A stretch of 64,000 nucleotides of DNA. It comes from Paracoccaceae bacterium (GTDB taxonomy: Bacteria; Pseudomonadota; Alphaproteobacteria; Rhodobacterales; Rhodobacteraceae). The notes beneath the pieces were generated by a model that was given only the letters and a program-made list of their open reading frames with translations, did not search any database and was not told the DNA's origin. Made by a program: the position numbers and the translations under genes. The stretch covers positions 62,001 through 126,000 of the forward strand of contig CANHLE010000001.1 of assembly GCA_947461435.1 (NCBI GenBank), given 5' to 3'. Of this stretch, positions 17,382 through 25,847 are shown piece by piece; position 1 is the first letter of the stretch; each line of letters opens with the position of its first letter.

Positions 17382-18173
17382 TTAATCCCGCGGAACAAGG
17401 GCCAAGGCGCGGATAGGCGAGCCGGTGCCCTTCTTGATCTTCAACGGCGCGGCAATCAGGATCGCGCCTTTGGCGGGCAACTTGTCGAGGTTGGCAAGGC
17501 TGGCCAGACCGTAGCAGTTGTTCTTGTGCAGCAGGTTGTGGGCCGGGAAGGGCGGTGTCATGCCGCCGGCTTGGCCTGCATCGGTGCCGATGCATTGGCT
17601 GCCCCAACCCACAATGCCCTTTGCCAAAAGGTATTCGATCACCTCGGCGGTCGGCCCGGGGGTGTGGGGGCCCGTCTCGTCGGCATTGAGAAACAGGTTT
17701 TCATCATGCGCGCGCTGATCCCAATCAGAGCGAAGGACCACCCATTCGCCGGCATTGATGGGGCCATTCTTGGCTTCCCAATCCTGCACATGCTGAATGG
17801 TCAGCAGAAAATCGGGGTTTGCCGCGCATTCGCGGGCAAAATCCAGCACATTGACCGGGGCCACAAGGCGCTGGACGGGCAGCGTATCGGTGTAGCCATC
17901 GGCGTAGTCCTTGCCCGTGATCCAATGGTGCGGCGCATCGAAATGGGTGCCGGAATGCTCGCCCACCTTCAGCCAGTTCCATGCCCAGAAGGGGCCGTCC
18001 TGATCATATTCCGAGATGCGGTGAATTTCGATTGCGGGCGTGTCTTTGGCGAAATCCGGGGGCAGTTTCAGCAAGGGCGTTTCCGGCCCGAGCACGCCTG
18101 TGCAATCCACCACTTCGATCCCGCCAGAGGCCATCAGGCCCGCGAGGCTGCTGAGTACACTTGCTGATGTCAT
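17382..18173 (-). CDS. Cyclase-family metal hydrolase (kynurenine-formamidase/isatin-hydrolase-like)
   Basis: The 263-residue protein carries the family metal-binding motif HSGTHFDAPHHW (about residues 73-84) with His and Asp ligands, and a conserved GWGSQCIGTDAGQ further on. Members hydrolyse amides or lactams, including N-formylkynurenine and isatin; both reactions lead toward anthranilate, the substrate of the operon at 2.4-10.3 kb. AAGGAG six bases upstream favours ATG 18173 over earlier in-frame starts. It is the first gene of the minus-strand operon leading to IorAB. The choice between the two activities is not decidable from sequence. Confidence 0.8.
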   Translation of the reverse strand: MTSASVLSSLAGLMASGGIEVVDCTGVLGPETPLLKLPPDFAKDTPAIEIHRISEYDQDGPFWAWNWLKVGEHSGTHFDAPHHWITGKDYADGYTDTLPVQRLVAPVNVLDFARECAANPDFLLTIQHVQDWEAKNGPINAGEWVVLRSDWDQRAHDENLFLNADETGPHTPGPTAEVIEYLLAKGIVGWGSQCIGTDAGQAGGMTPPFPAHNLLHKNNCYGLASLANLDKLPAKGAILIAAPLKIKKGTGSPIRALALVPRD

Positions 18174-18240
18174 CGCCATCTCCTTGCTGAATGTGGCCGT
18201 TCTGGCCGACCCTTTTGATGGAATCACACTAGACAGAATT

Positions 18241-18256
18241 AAATGCATTTGCAAAT
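18241..18256. promoter_or_regulatory. Overlapping palindromes in a divergent promoter region
   Basis: AAATGCATTT (18241-18250) and ATTTGCAAAT (18247-18256) are both perfect 10-bp palindromes that overlap. They lie in the 110-bp gap between the divergent cyclase and FAD-oxidoreductase genes. Such A/T-flanked dyads suit a MarR-type dimer, and a MarR gene lies in the adjacent operon. The regulatory role is inferred. Confidence 0.45.
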
Positions 18257-18283
18257 ATCCTGCGGTGGGATGGAGCGGATGGC

Positions 18284-19852
18284 ATGGCAGACGGCTTTGA
18301 TGCAGTTCTGATTGGGGCGGGCCATAACACGTTGGCAGCCGCGCTGCATTTGTCGGCGCGCGGATGGCGCGTTGGCGTGTTCGAAGGGGCACAGCAGGCC
18401 GGCGGCGCGGTGAAGACGGGCGCCTATACGATCCCGGGTTTTCACCATGATTGGGCGGCCATGAACCTGTCCCTTTTCGCTGGATCAGCTTTTTTCAAGG
18501 ACTATGGGCCTGAGTTGATGCGCCATGGGCTGGAGTTTGTTCCCGTCAGCCATCCTTTCGCGTCGGCGTTTGAGGACGGCACGTGGTGCGGTGTGTCCAC
18601 GGATCTGGCGCAAACCACCGCCCGCATCGCAAACCTGTCGGCCAAGGATGCCGAAACATGGGGTGCGATGGTGCAGGGGTTCGGGGCGCAAGCGCCCCAC
18701 CTGTTCGGACTTTTGGGCGCCAAGATGAAGCTTTCGGCGTTGGCATATTTCGTGTTTAAAACGCTTCGGGCCAAGGGGTTGGCGGGCAGTCTGGATCTGG
18801 CGCGGTTTTTGGCGCAAAGCCCGCGGCAATTTCTGACGCAAACCTTTGAAAGCCCGAAGGTGCAGGCCATGCTGGGCGCTTGGGGCATGCATCTGGACTT
18901 TGCCCCCGATGTCGCCGGGGGGGCGTTGTTTCCTTATCTTGAAGGCATGGCGGGGCAGGCCTTTGGGATGGTGCTGGGCAAAGGCGGGGCCCAGACGATG
19001 ATCACGGCGATGGTGTCCGCCATTCGGGCCCGCGGCGGCGTGGTGGAGACGGGCGTGCCAGTTGCGCGCATCGTGCATGAGCGCGGGCGGGCGCGGGCCA
19101 TTGTTCTGGCCGATGGCCGCCGGATCGAGGCCGCGAAAGCGGTGATCGCGGGGGTGTCGCCCCGCGCGCTGGTGCAGTTGTCGGGTGGCCTTGCCCCGGC
19201 TTTTGACACGGCGATGACCGAATTTGTCCATGCTCCCGGAACGATGATGATTCATCTGGCGCTGGATTCGTTGCCTGATTGGGCGGCGGGCGAGGCACTT
19301 AAATCCTTTGCCTATGTTCATCTTGCGCCATCGCTTGATCAGATGGCGCGGACCTATCAGCAGGCCATGGCCGGGCTTTTGCCGGACGAGCCTGTGATCG
19401 TGGCGGGCCAACCCAGCGCCTTTGACGCCAGCCGCGCCCCGCAGGGCCGCCATGTGCTGTGGGTGCAGGTGCGCATGGCGCCGGGCACGATCAAGGGCGA
19501 TGCCAAGGGCGAGATCACCGCGACCGATTGGGCCAGCGCGGCCGAGCCGTTTGCGGAGCGCGCCCTGGATGTTCTGGAGCGTCATGCCCCCGGTCTGCGG
19601 GCCAAGATTTTGGGCCGCTGCATTGTCAGCCCCGCCGCGTTCGAGGCCGAAAATCCCAACCTTGTAGGCGGGGATCAGCTGTGCGGCAGCCATCATTTGT
19701 CGCAGAATTTCCTTTTCCGACCCGCCCGCGGCCATGCAGACGGGTCGACGCCGATTGCCAACCTTCACCTGACGGGGGCTGCGGTGTGGCCCGGCGCGGG
19801 AACGGGGGCGGGATCGGGCTTTCTTTTGGCCAAAAAACTTGTCGGACACTAA
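18284..19852 (+). CDS. FAD-dependent oxidoreductase, phytoene-dehydrogenase/PYROXD2-like (second paralogue)
   Basis: The 522-residue protein begins with an FAD-binding motif LIGAGHNTLAAALHL (about 7-21) followed by VFEGAQQAGGAVKT, and ends with a GAGSGFLLAKKL motif. It aligns along its length by eye with the protein encoded divergently at 15819-17378. GGAG (18272-18275) lies eight bases before the ATG. The gene is followed 21 bases later by a peptide-type ABC importer, so it may act on an imported compound. The Rossmann motif has N-T in place of the second Gly of GxGxxG, as in some of these proteins. The substrate is unknown. Confidence 0.82.
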   Translation: MADGFDAVLIGAGHNTLAAALHLSARGWRVGVFEGAQQAGGAVKTGAYTIPGFHHDWAAMNLSLFAGSAFFKDYGPELMRHGLEFVPVSHPFASAFEDGTWCGVSTDLAQTTARIANLSAKDAETWGAMVQGFGAQAPHLFGLLGAKMKLSALAYFVFKTLRAKGLAGSLDLARFLAQSPRQFLTQTFESPKVQAMLGAWGMHLDFAPDVAGGALFPYLEGMAGQAFGMVLGKGGAQTMITAMVSAIRARGGVVETGVPVARIVHERGRARAIVLADGRRIEAAKAVIAGVSPRALVQLSGGLAPAFDTAMTEFVHAPGTMMIHLALDSLPDWAAGEALKSFAYVHLAPSLDQMARTYQQAMAGLLPDEPVIVAGQPSAFDASRAPQGRHVLWVQVRMAPGTIKGDAKGEITATDWASAAEPFAERALDVLERHAPGLRAKILGRCIVSPAAFEAENPNLVGGDQLCGSHHLSQNFLFRPARGHADGSTPIANLHLTGAAVWPGAGTGAGSGFLLAKKLVGH

Positions 19853-19873
19853 CCAACAACAGGGAAACAAGAC

Positions 19874-21394
19874 ATGGAACTGACACGTCGCAACGTGATG
19901 AAGATGACCGCCGCCGGCACTGCCTTGGCGGCCAGTGGTTTGCCCTTGGGGGCGCAGGCGATTGACGAACTGGTCATCGCCTATAACGTCAATTTGCCGG
20001 CATGGGATCCAACGACGGGCCCTTCGGCTGTGAACCCCACGATCCAAGGTCTGTATCAATCGGTCTTTGACCAGTTCATTCTGCAGCAGCCCGATCTGAA
20101 ACCGGCCCCCGGCCTGTTGACCGAATGGGGTTGGAACGAGGATCGGACCAAGGTGTCGATGACCGTGCGCGAGGGCGTGACCTGGCACGACGGATCGCCC
20201 TTTACCGCTGAGGATGTGGCCTGGAGCCTGGCGCGCGCTGCCGATCCGGCGACGGGAAACCCGATCAACTTTGTCTGGAGCACGCTGGCCAATTTCGCTG
20301 TGGACGGCAATACGGTGACGGCGGATGTCAAACAGTTTGATCCCACCATCTTCAAGTGGATGTATTTCCTGACCGGCTATGTGCTGCCCAAGGCCTATTT
20401 CGAAAAAGTGGGTGCCGAAGGCTTTGAAGCGGCCCCCATCGGCACCGGCCCCTACATGGTGGAAAAGTTCGAACGCAATGCCTTTGTGCGTCTGAAGGCG
20501 AACGAAAGCTATTGGGGCGGTGCGCCCGAGTTCAAGACCGTCACCATCAAGTTCGTCACCGATGCGGCCGCCCGTGTGGCAGAAATCGAATCCGGCGCAT
20601 CGCATGTCACGCTGGAGATGCCTTATGAGGAATATGATCGCCTGAAAGGCGGCATGAACGGCGTTGCGGCCCCGATTTCGGACATCGGGATGATCTTCCT
20701 AAACGACATCGACGTGATGCTGGACCCCAATGTGCGCAAGGCGGCGGCCTTGGCGATTGACAAGCAGACGATCATCGACCGGTTGCTGTCGGGATATGGC
20801 GTGAAGATCGACACGTTGCAGACCCCCGAATATGACGCCTACGATGCGTCGATCACGGTGCCCTATGACGAGGCTGGGGCGATTGCGGCCTTGGCGGCGT
20901 CAGGCTTTGGCCCGGATAATCCGGTGAAGTTCACGATCCAGACCACCAAGGGTTTCAAGCCCAAGGATTACGAAATGGTGCAGGCCATTGTCGGGCTGTG
21001 GCGCAAGGTTGGCATCGAAGCGGAGATCGAGGTTTACGAGATCGCGAAGCATTACGAGCTGCGCGCGGCCGATACCTTGGCCCCTGCGGCGTTCTACAAC
21101 TGGGGCAATTCGGTGGGCGATCCCACCACATCGACCGGTTTTGCCATGTTCGGACCCTCGCCCCATTCTGTGTGGGATGGCGAAGATCTGATCGGGATGA
21201 TCGGGCCCCTGTGGGGCGAGGCGGATGAGGCCAAGCGGATTGCCGGGTGGAAGGCCGTGGACAAGTTCATTGCCGACAACGCGCTGGTCATTCCGCTGCT
21301 GCAATACGTGCAACCGATCCTGTCGGCGGCAGGTGTGGTTGTGACACCGCATGCGTCGGGCGCGCTGTTGCCGCATCTGATGAAGCGGGCCTAA
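19874..21394 (+). CDS. Family 5 (peptide/nickel-type) ABC transporter substrate-binding protein
   Basis: The 506-residue protein has an N-terminal export signal with a twin-Arg-like start (LTRRNVMKMTAAG) and an AQA cleavage site near residue 29. The mature part has the family 5 layout: LLTEWGWNEDRTKVSMTVREG, WHDGSPFTAEDVAWSL and GTGPYMVEKF. It would capture the solute in the periplasm for the permeases and ATPases downstream. Family 5 proteins bind peptides but also opines, sugars and aromatic conjugates; the neighbouring catabolic genes leave the ligand open. A strong hairpin follows the stop codon. Confidence 0.9.
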   Translation: MELTRRNVMKMTAAGTALAASGLPLGAQAIDELVIAYNVNLPAWDPTTGPSAVNPTIQGLYQSVFDQFILQQPDLKPAPGLLTEWGWNEDRTKVSMTVREGVTWHDGSPFTAEDVAWSLARAADPATGNPINFVWSTLANFAVDGNTVTADVKQFDPTIFKWMYFLTGYVLPKAYFEKVGAEGFEAAPIGTGPYMVEKFERNAFVRLKANESYWGGAPEFKTVTIKFVTDAAARVAEIESGASHVTLEMPYEEYDRLKGGMNGVAAPISDIGMIFLNDIDVMLDPNVRKAAALAIDKQTIIDRLLSGYGVKIDTLQTPEYDAYDASITVPYDEAGAIAALAASGFGPDNPVKFTIQTTKGFKPKDYEMVQAIVGLWRKVGIEAEIEVYEIAKHYELRAADTLAPAAFYNWGNSVGDPTTSTGFAMFGPSPHSVWDGEDLIGMIGPLWGEADEAKRIAGWKAVDKFIADNALVIPLLQYVQPILSAAGVVVTPHASGALLPHLMKRA

Positions 21395-21410
21395 GCGGCC
21401 GTAAACAACT

Positions 21411-21456
21411 CCGCGGGGGGGCGTTATGCCCCCCCACGGATACTCCCCTTCGGGAG
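21411..21456 (+). promoter_or_regulatory. Stem-loops between substrate-binding-protein and permease genes
   Basis: CCGCGGGGGGG (21411-21421) pairs with CCCCCCCACGG (21429-21439) around a seven-base loop, and CTCCC/GGGAG (21443-21456) forms a second small hairpin. There is no T tract, so these look less like a full terminator and more like an mRNA stabiliser or processing element that lets the binding protein be made in excess over the membrane subunits. Confidence 0.55.
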
Positions 21457-21503
21457 CGGTGTTGAATGAATGGGCAAGGGGCGACCTTGCCGTGACGGGG
21501 CAG

Positions 21504-22514
21504 ATGCAGCTTTTCGGGCGTTTTCTTGTGCGGCTGATGACCACGGCGATCACGCTGTTGGGCGTGGCTGTTATCGTGTTCGTGGTGATCCGTGTGGTGC
21601 CGGGCAATCCGATTGCCATGATGTTGCCGCCCGGGGCGACCGAGGCGGATATTGCGACGCTGACCGCGCTTTACGGTCTGGATAAATCGATCTTTCAGCA
21701 GTTTGTGATCTGGGCGGGCGGCGTTTTGCAGGGCGATTTTGGCATGTCGATCACGACGCGCCAACCTGTGCTGGCGCTGGTGATGGGGCGGCTTCCGGCC
21801 ACGTTGGAGTTGTCGGTGATGGCCTTGGTGATGGCCGTCTTCCTGGGCGGCGCCGCGGCGCTGGGCGGGACATTGCGGCGCGGTACCCGCACGGAAGGCG
21901 CCATCGATGTGGGCGCGGGGATGGCGCTGTCGGTGCCAGATTTCCTGTGGGGTCTGGTGCTGATCTTGATCTTTGGGGTCTTATGGCCCGTCTTCCATAT
22001 TTCGGGCCGGGTCACGCCCTCGCTCGACTTGCCATTTTCCAGCAATTTCTATCTGTTCGAAAGCCTTTTGCGGTTCCGATTTGACCTTTGGGCCGATATC
22101 GTCAGCCATATGTTTTTGCCGGCGCTGGCACTGGCGATCCCCTTGGCGGCGATCATCGCGCAGCTTTTGAAGCAAAGCCTGAAGGAAACCATGCATCTGG
22201 ATTACGTGACCTTGGCGCGCACGAAGGGATATAGCGAGATCCATGTCATCACGCGTGAGGCCCTGCCCAACGCCATCTTGCCGACGCTGACGCTGGTGGG
22301 GGTGCAGTTCACCTTCTTGATTGGCGGGACGGTGATCATCGAGCGTTTGTTCAGCTATGAAGGGCTGGGGAACATGGCGATTGATGCGGTGATCAACCGC
22401 GATCTGCCCTTGATCCAAGGGATCGTGATCTTGTTCGCGGTGATCTTTACCGGGGTCAATCTGCTGGTGGATCTGAGTTATGCGCTGTTGAACCCAAGGC
22501 TGCGTCATGGCTGA
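21504..22514 (+). CDS. ABC transporter permease, DppB type
   Basis: The 336-residue integral membrane protein starts MQLFGRFLVRLMTT. It has an early helix TLLGVAVIVFVVIRVVPG, about six membrane spans, and the cytoplasmic coupling motif EAL-type loop (REALPNAILPTLTLVG) near residue 250. I place the start at ATG 21504; the frame is open upstream to 21426, but that part lies in a hairpin and lacks protein character. It forms the heterodimeric channel with the next permease, which it overlaps by eight bases. Confidence 0.88.
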   Translation: MQLFGRFLVRLMTTAITLLGVAVIVFVVIRVVPGNPIAMMLPPGATEADIATLTALYGLDKSIFQQFVIWAGGVLQGDFGMSITTRQPVLALVMGRLPATLELSVMALVMAVFLGGAAALGGTLRRGTRTEGAIDVGAGMALSVPDFLWGLVLILIFGVLWPVFHISGRVTPSLDLPFSSNFYLFESLLRFRFDLWADIVSHMFLPALALAIPLAAIIAQLLKQSLKETMHLDYVTLARTKGYSEIHVITREALPNAILPTLTLVGVQFTFLIGGTVIIERLFSYEGLGNMAIDAVINRDLPLIQGIVILFAVIFTGVNLLVDLSYALLNPRLRHG

Positions 22515-23358
22515 GGGGCGCGGGCAGATCACAAGGCGCGCCGGGCTGCGGCTGTGGCTGGCGGGGCTGTGGTTGACGGCGCTGGTTCTGGCGGCGCTTT
22601 TGGCGCCTTGGATCGCGCCCAAGGATCCTTTGGCGCAGGATCTGTTTCTGGGCCGACTGCCGCCCTTTTGGGTGGCGGGGGCGGAACCCGGTTTTCTGCT
22701 TGGCACCGACAGTTTGGGCCGCGATGTGCTGAGCCGCATCTTGTACGGGGCGCGGATTGCCCTTGTGGTGGCGGTGGTGGCGGGGTCGCTGACCTGTCTG
22801 ATCGGGGCCACATTGGGGCTGCTGGCCGGCTTTTTGCGCGGATGGGTGGATACCGTGATCTCGCGGTTGATCGAGATCTGGATGGCCTTTCCGCCCGTGT
22901 TGTTTTCGATCTTGCTGATCGCCGTGATCGGGCCGGGGCTGTCGTCGATCATCATCGCCATTGTGGTGATTGACTGGACACGCTTTGCCCGTGTGGTGCG
23001 GGCCGAGGCCATGGCACAGGGGGCGATGGATTATGTCGCATCGGCCCAGGTGGCCGGACGGCGGCGAGGATCGACCATGTGGGTTGAAATCCTGCCCAAT
23101 GTGCTGCCGACCATCGTGGTGCTTTTGACCTTGGAAATGGGGATTGCGGTGATTGTGGAGGCGATCTTGTCTTTTGTGAACCTGTCGATTTCCACAGATG
23201 ATCCGACATGGGGCGGGATGATTGCCGAAGGGCGCAGCTCGATTCATCATGCGTGGTGGGTCATTGTCTTTCCGCTGATCACTTTGTTCCTGACGGTGTT
23301 GTCTTTTTCGCAATTGGGCGAGGGGCTGAAAGACCGTTTCGATCCGGTGCTGAGATGA
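22507..23358 (+). CDS. ABC transporter permease, DppC type
   Basis: The 283-residue protein has the DppC-type N-terminal helix followed by LLAPWIAPKDPLAQDL, the periplasmic motif LGTDSLGRDVLSRILYGARI (about 65-84) and about six helices. Its cytoplasmic coupling loop is near EILPNVLPTIVV. It is translationally linked on both sides: its start overlaps the first permease, and its stop overlaps the ATPase start in ATGA. Confidence 0.9.
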   Translation: MAEGRGQITRRAGLRLWLAGLWLTALVLAALLAPWIAPKDPLAQDLFLGRLPPFWVAGAEPGFLLGTDSLGRDVLSRILYGARIALVVAVVAGSLTCLIGATLGLLAGFLRGWVDTVISRLIEIWMAFPPVLFSILLIAVIGPGLSSIIIAIVVIDWTRFARVVRAEAMAQGAMDYVASAQVAGRRRGSTMWVEILPNVLPTIVVLLTLEMGIAVIVEAILSFVNLSISTDDPTWGGMIAEGRSSIHHAWWVIVFPLITLFLTVLSFSQLGEGLKDRFDPVLR

Positions 23359-24227
23359 GCTATTTGCAGATCCGCCACCTGTCGGCGCGGTTGGTCGGGG
23401 CCAAGGACCGGCTATTGCGCGACGTCTCGCTGACGGTAGAGCGGGGGCAGGTGCACGGTTTGGTGGGCGAAAGCGGTGCGGGCAAGTCGATGATCGGCAA
23501 GGCCGTTCTGGGGATTTTGCCGCAATCGGTGGAGATTGTTGAAGGCAGCATCGAGTTGGACGGAGTTGATCTGTTGCAGCTTAGCGCGGCCGAACGGCGG
23601 CGGCGGATTGGGGCGCACTGCGCCTTGATTCCGCAAGATCCGCTGACAGCGCTGAACCCCTCGCGCCGGATCGGGCCGCAGATCACCGACAGGTTGGTGC
23701 AGATCCTGGGCTGGGACCGGACGCGCGCCGAGACGCGTGCGGTGCAGATTCTGGGCGAGGTGCAAATCGAGGATGCTGCGCGGGTGCTGCGATCGTATCC
23801 GCACGAGTTGTCGGGCGGGATGCGCCAGCGGATCTTGATCGCATCTGCGTTTGCGGCGGAGCCGAAATTGATCGTCGCGGACGAGCCGACAACGGCGCTG
23901 GATGTGACGGTGCAAAAGCAAATTCTGAAGTTGATCGCCCAGATGCAGGCGCGTCATGGCACGGCCTTGCTGTTTGTGACGCATGATCTGGGGGTCGTGT
24001 CCAAGGTTTGCCGGTCCTTGTCGGTGCTTTATGGCGGGATGGTGGTTGAAGATACGGCGGTGCGCCCCTTTTTCGCCGGGCCGCAGCATCCCTATGCCCG
24101 TGCCCTTTTGGCCGCGACGCCGAAATACACCGATCCGCTGGCCAGCCTGCAGCCCGTGCCCGATGCGGTGATTGCGCAGGTGCGCCAAGAGGTGAAAGCA
24201 TCCGACAAGGGGTGGTTTCATGTCTGA
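23355..24227 (+). CDS. ABC transporter ATP-binding protein, DppD type
   Basis: The 290-residue ATPase has Walker A GESGAGKS (38-45), a Q-loop LIPQDPLTALNP, signature LSGGMRQR (about 152-159), Walker B LIVADEPTT and the H-loop THDLG. The C-terminal extension includes HPYARALLAATP, typical of oligopeptide-type ATPases. The ATG at 23355 overlaps the permease stop; earlier in-frame codons lie inside the permease gene and are rejected. Confidence 0.9.
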   Translation: MSYLQIRHLSARLVGAKDRLLRDVSLTVERGQVHGLVGESGAGKSMIGKAVLGILPQSVEIVEGSIELDGVDLLQLSAAERRRRIGAHCALIPQDPLTALNPSRRIGPQITDRLVQILGWDRTRAETRAVQILGEVQIEDAARVLRSYPHELSGGMRQRILIASAFAAEPKLIVADEPTTALDVTVQKQILKLIAQMQARHGTALLFVTHDLGVVSKVCRSLSVLYGGMVVEDTAVRPFFAGPQHPYARALLAATPKYTDPLASLQPVPDAVIAQVRQEVKASDKGWFHV

Positions 24228-25020
24228 TCTGTTCGAGGTGAGCGATCTGCGGCTGTCTTTGCCAGACATGGCGCGCAAGCCCCTGCTGGGCGCCGCGCCG
24301 CGTATCGACATTTTGAAAGGGCTAAGCTTTTCCATTGCCAAGGGAGAGATCCTTGGCATTGTCGGGGGGTCAGGCTCTGGCAAGTCGACGTTGGGGCGGG
24401 CGATGGTTCGGCTGCTCAGACCCACCGGGGGCACGGTGCGATTTGACGGCCTGGACATTACCCATCTGTCCGAAGCCGAGGTGCGGCCGCTGCGGCGGCG
24501 TTTCCAGATGATCTTTCAAGATCCGATGAGCAGTTTGAACCCGCGCCACCGCGTGGGGCAGATTATTGGTGCGCCCTTGCGGCTGCACGGCGTTGAAGGG
24601 GTGCAGGCGCTGGCCCTGCAGGCCTTGGATCAGGTTGGGCTGCCCCGCGATTTTGCCCGGCGCTATCCGCAAGAGTTGTCGGGCGGACAGCGGCAAAGGG
24701 TGGGGATCGCGCGGGCCATTGCCCTGAAAGCGGACTTCATTCTGGCCGATGAGATCGTGTCGGGTCTGGATGTGTCAAGCCAGGCACAGGTGCTTAATCT
24801 GCTGGAAGCGCTGGTCATGGATCTTGGTCTGACCTTGGCGTTCATCAGCCATGATCTGTCTGTCATCCGGCGGTTATGTACGCGGGTGATGGTGCTGCAT
24901 CATGGCAAGATCGTGGAAAACGCCCCAGTGGACGAGGTTTTTAGCCGGCCAAAATCGACCTATACGCAAGAATTGTTGGACGCGATCCCCTTGCCCGACC
25001 CCGATCAACCCTGGATTTGA
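24220..25020 (+). CDS. ABC transporter ATP-binding protein, DppF type
   Basis: The 266-residue ATPase has Walker A GGSGSGKS (49-56), MIFQDPMSSLNPRH, signature LSGGQRQRV and Walker B FILADEIVSGLD (Ile replaces Pro, as in many DppF proteins). It completes a five-gene importer and overlaps the preceding ATPase gene by eight bases. A GC-rich inverted repeat (CCCGCCC 25047-25053 / GGGCGGG 25073-25079) follows the stop; it lacks a T tract. Confidence 0.9.
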   Translation: MSDLFEVSDLRLSLPDMARKPLLGAAPRIDILKGLSFSIAKGEILGIVGGSGSGKSTLGRAMVRLLRPTGGTVRFDGLDITHLSEAEVRPLRRRFQMIFQDPMSSLNPRHRVGQIIGAPLRLHGVEGVQALALQALDQVGLPRDFARRYPQELSGGQRQRVGIARAIALKADFILADEIVSGLDVSSQAQVLNLLEALVMDLGLTLAFISHDLSVIRRLCTRVMVLHHGKIVENAPVDEVFSRPKSTYTQELLDAIPLPDPDQPWI

Positions 25021-25100
25021 GACGCGCGGCGCGATTGCCTTTTGCGCCCGCCCCGGCGTAGGGTTTTGCAGCGGGCGGGGCTTGGGACAAGGATAGGTTC

Positions 25101-25847
25101 ATGCGGCTGGCCATCCTGACGGATATTCACGCCAACAAAGAGGCCTTCTTGGCCGTGCTGGCCGATCTGGAGGGGCGCGCGGTCGACAAGATTGTCTTGT
25201 TGGGGGATCTGGTCGGCTATGGGCCCGATCCTGAATATTGCACCGACAAGGCGGCCGATCTGGTGGCAAAGGGGGCCATCGCGGTGCGAGGCAATCATGA
25301 TGAGGCCATCCTTCGGCGCGACCCGACGTTCAGCAAATCGGCCTTGACGGCCCTGGACTGGACACGGCCCAGATTGACCGCTGCGCAGGCCGCGTTTCTG
25401 GGCAGCTTGCCGATGCAGGCCGATCTGGAAGATGTGATGTTTGTCCATGCCTCTCCGCAGGATCCGGGGGGATGGATTTATGTCGATAGCCGAACAAAGG
25501 CCGTGGGTGCCCTTCGTGCGACGCAGGCGCGGGTGATCTTTTGCGGCCATGTGCACCGGCCGCAGCTTTATGCGATGGACCGGTCGGGTCAGGTCAACGA
25601 TCTTGTCATTCCGTTTGGGCAAGACCTGCCCTTGATCGCCTCGCGGCGGTGGGTGGCGGTGGTGGGCGCGGTGGGGCAACCCCGAGATGGCAATCCGGCT
25701 GCCGGCTATGCGCTTTATGATCAGGCGCGGGCGGAAATGGCGTTTCGCCGTGTGCCCTATGATGCCGGGGCAACGGCGACCAAGATCCGCCAGTGCGGCC
25801 TGCCCGAGAGTTTGGCCCTGCGCGTGCTAAGCGGGGGGGCGTCATGA
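25101..25847 (+). CDS. Calcineurin-like metallophosphoesterase
   Basis: The 248-residue enzyme has all the metal motifs: D-I-H (D8, H10), GDLVGYG (G35, D36), GNHDE (N65, H66), a His in FVHAS near 116, and GHVH (149-152). These coordinate a two-metal centre that hydrolyses phosphomonoesters or diesters. The protein has no signal peptide and should be cytoplasmic. It starts 80 bases after the ABC operon with AAGGAT upstream, and its stop overlaps the kinase start in ATGA. Coupling to a Ser/Thr kinase suggests it may be the opposing phosphatase, or may act on a nucleotide; this is inference. Confidence 0.87.
   Translation: MRLAILTDIHANKEAFLAVLADLEGRAVDKIVLLGDLVGYGPDPEYCTDKAADLVAKGAIAVRGNHDEAILRRDPTFSKSALTALDWTRPRLTAAQAAFLGSLPMQADLEDVMFVHASPQDPGGWIYVDSRTKAVGALRATQARVIFCGHVHRPQLYAMDRSGQVNDLVIPFGQDLPLIASRRWVAVVGAVGQPRDGNPAAGYALYDQARAEMAFRRVPYDAGATATKIRQCGLPESLALRVLSGGAS

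Noticed and set aside
16350..18167. 605-residue open frame on the plus strand, opposite the FAD oxidoreductase and cyclase genes
   Set aside because: It is antisense to intact genes with FAD and metal motifs, and shows no protein-like pattern.
15819..19852. Carotenoid biosynthesis cluster
   Set aside because: The two flavoproteins resemble phytoene dehydrogenases, but there is no phytoene synthase, cyclase of that pathway or geranylgeranyl synthase nearby.
18485..20605. 706-residue open frame on the minus strand, opposite the second FAD oxidoreductase and the binding-protein gene
   Set aside because: It spans two well-supported plus-strand genes, is His/Arg/Gly-rich without any recognisable domain, and arises from high GC content.
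21426..21503. Upstream start for the first DppB-type permease
   Set aside because: The codons fall inside the intercistronic hairpins and encode a non-membrane, Pro/Gly-rich stretch before the normal permease N-terminus.
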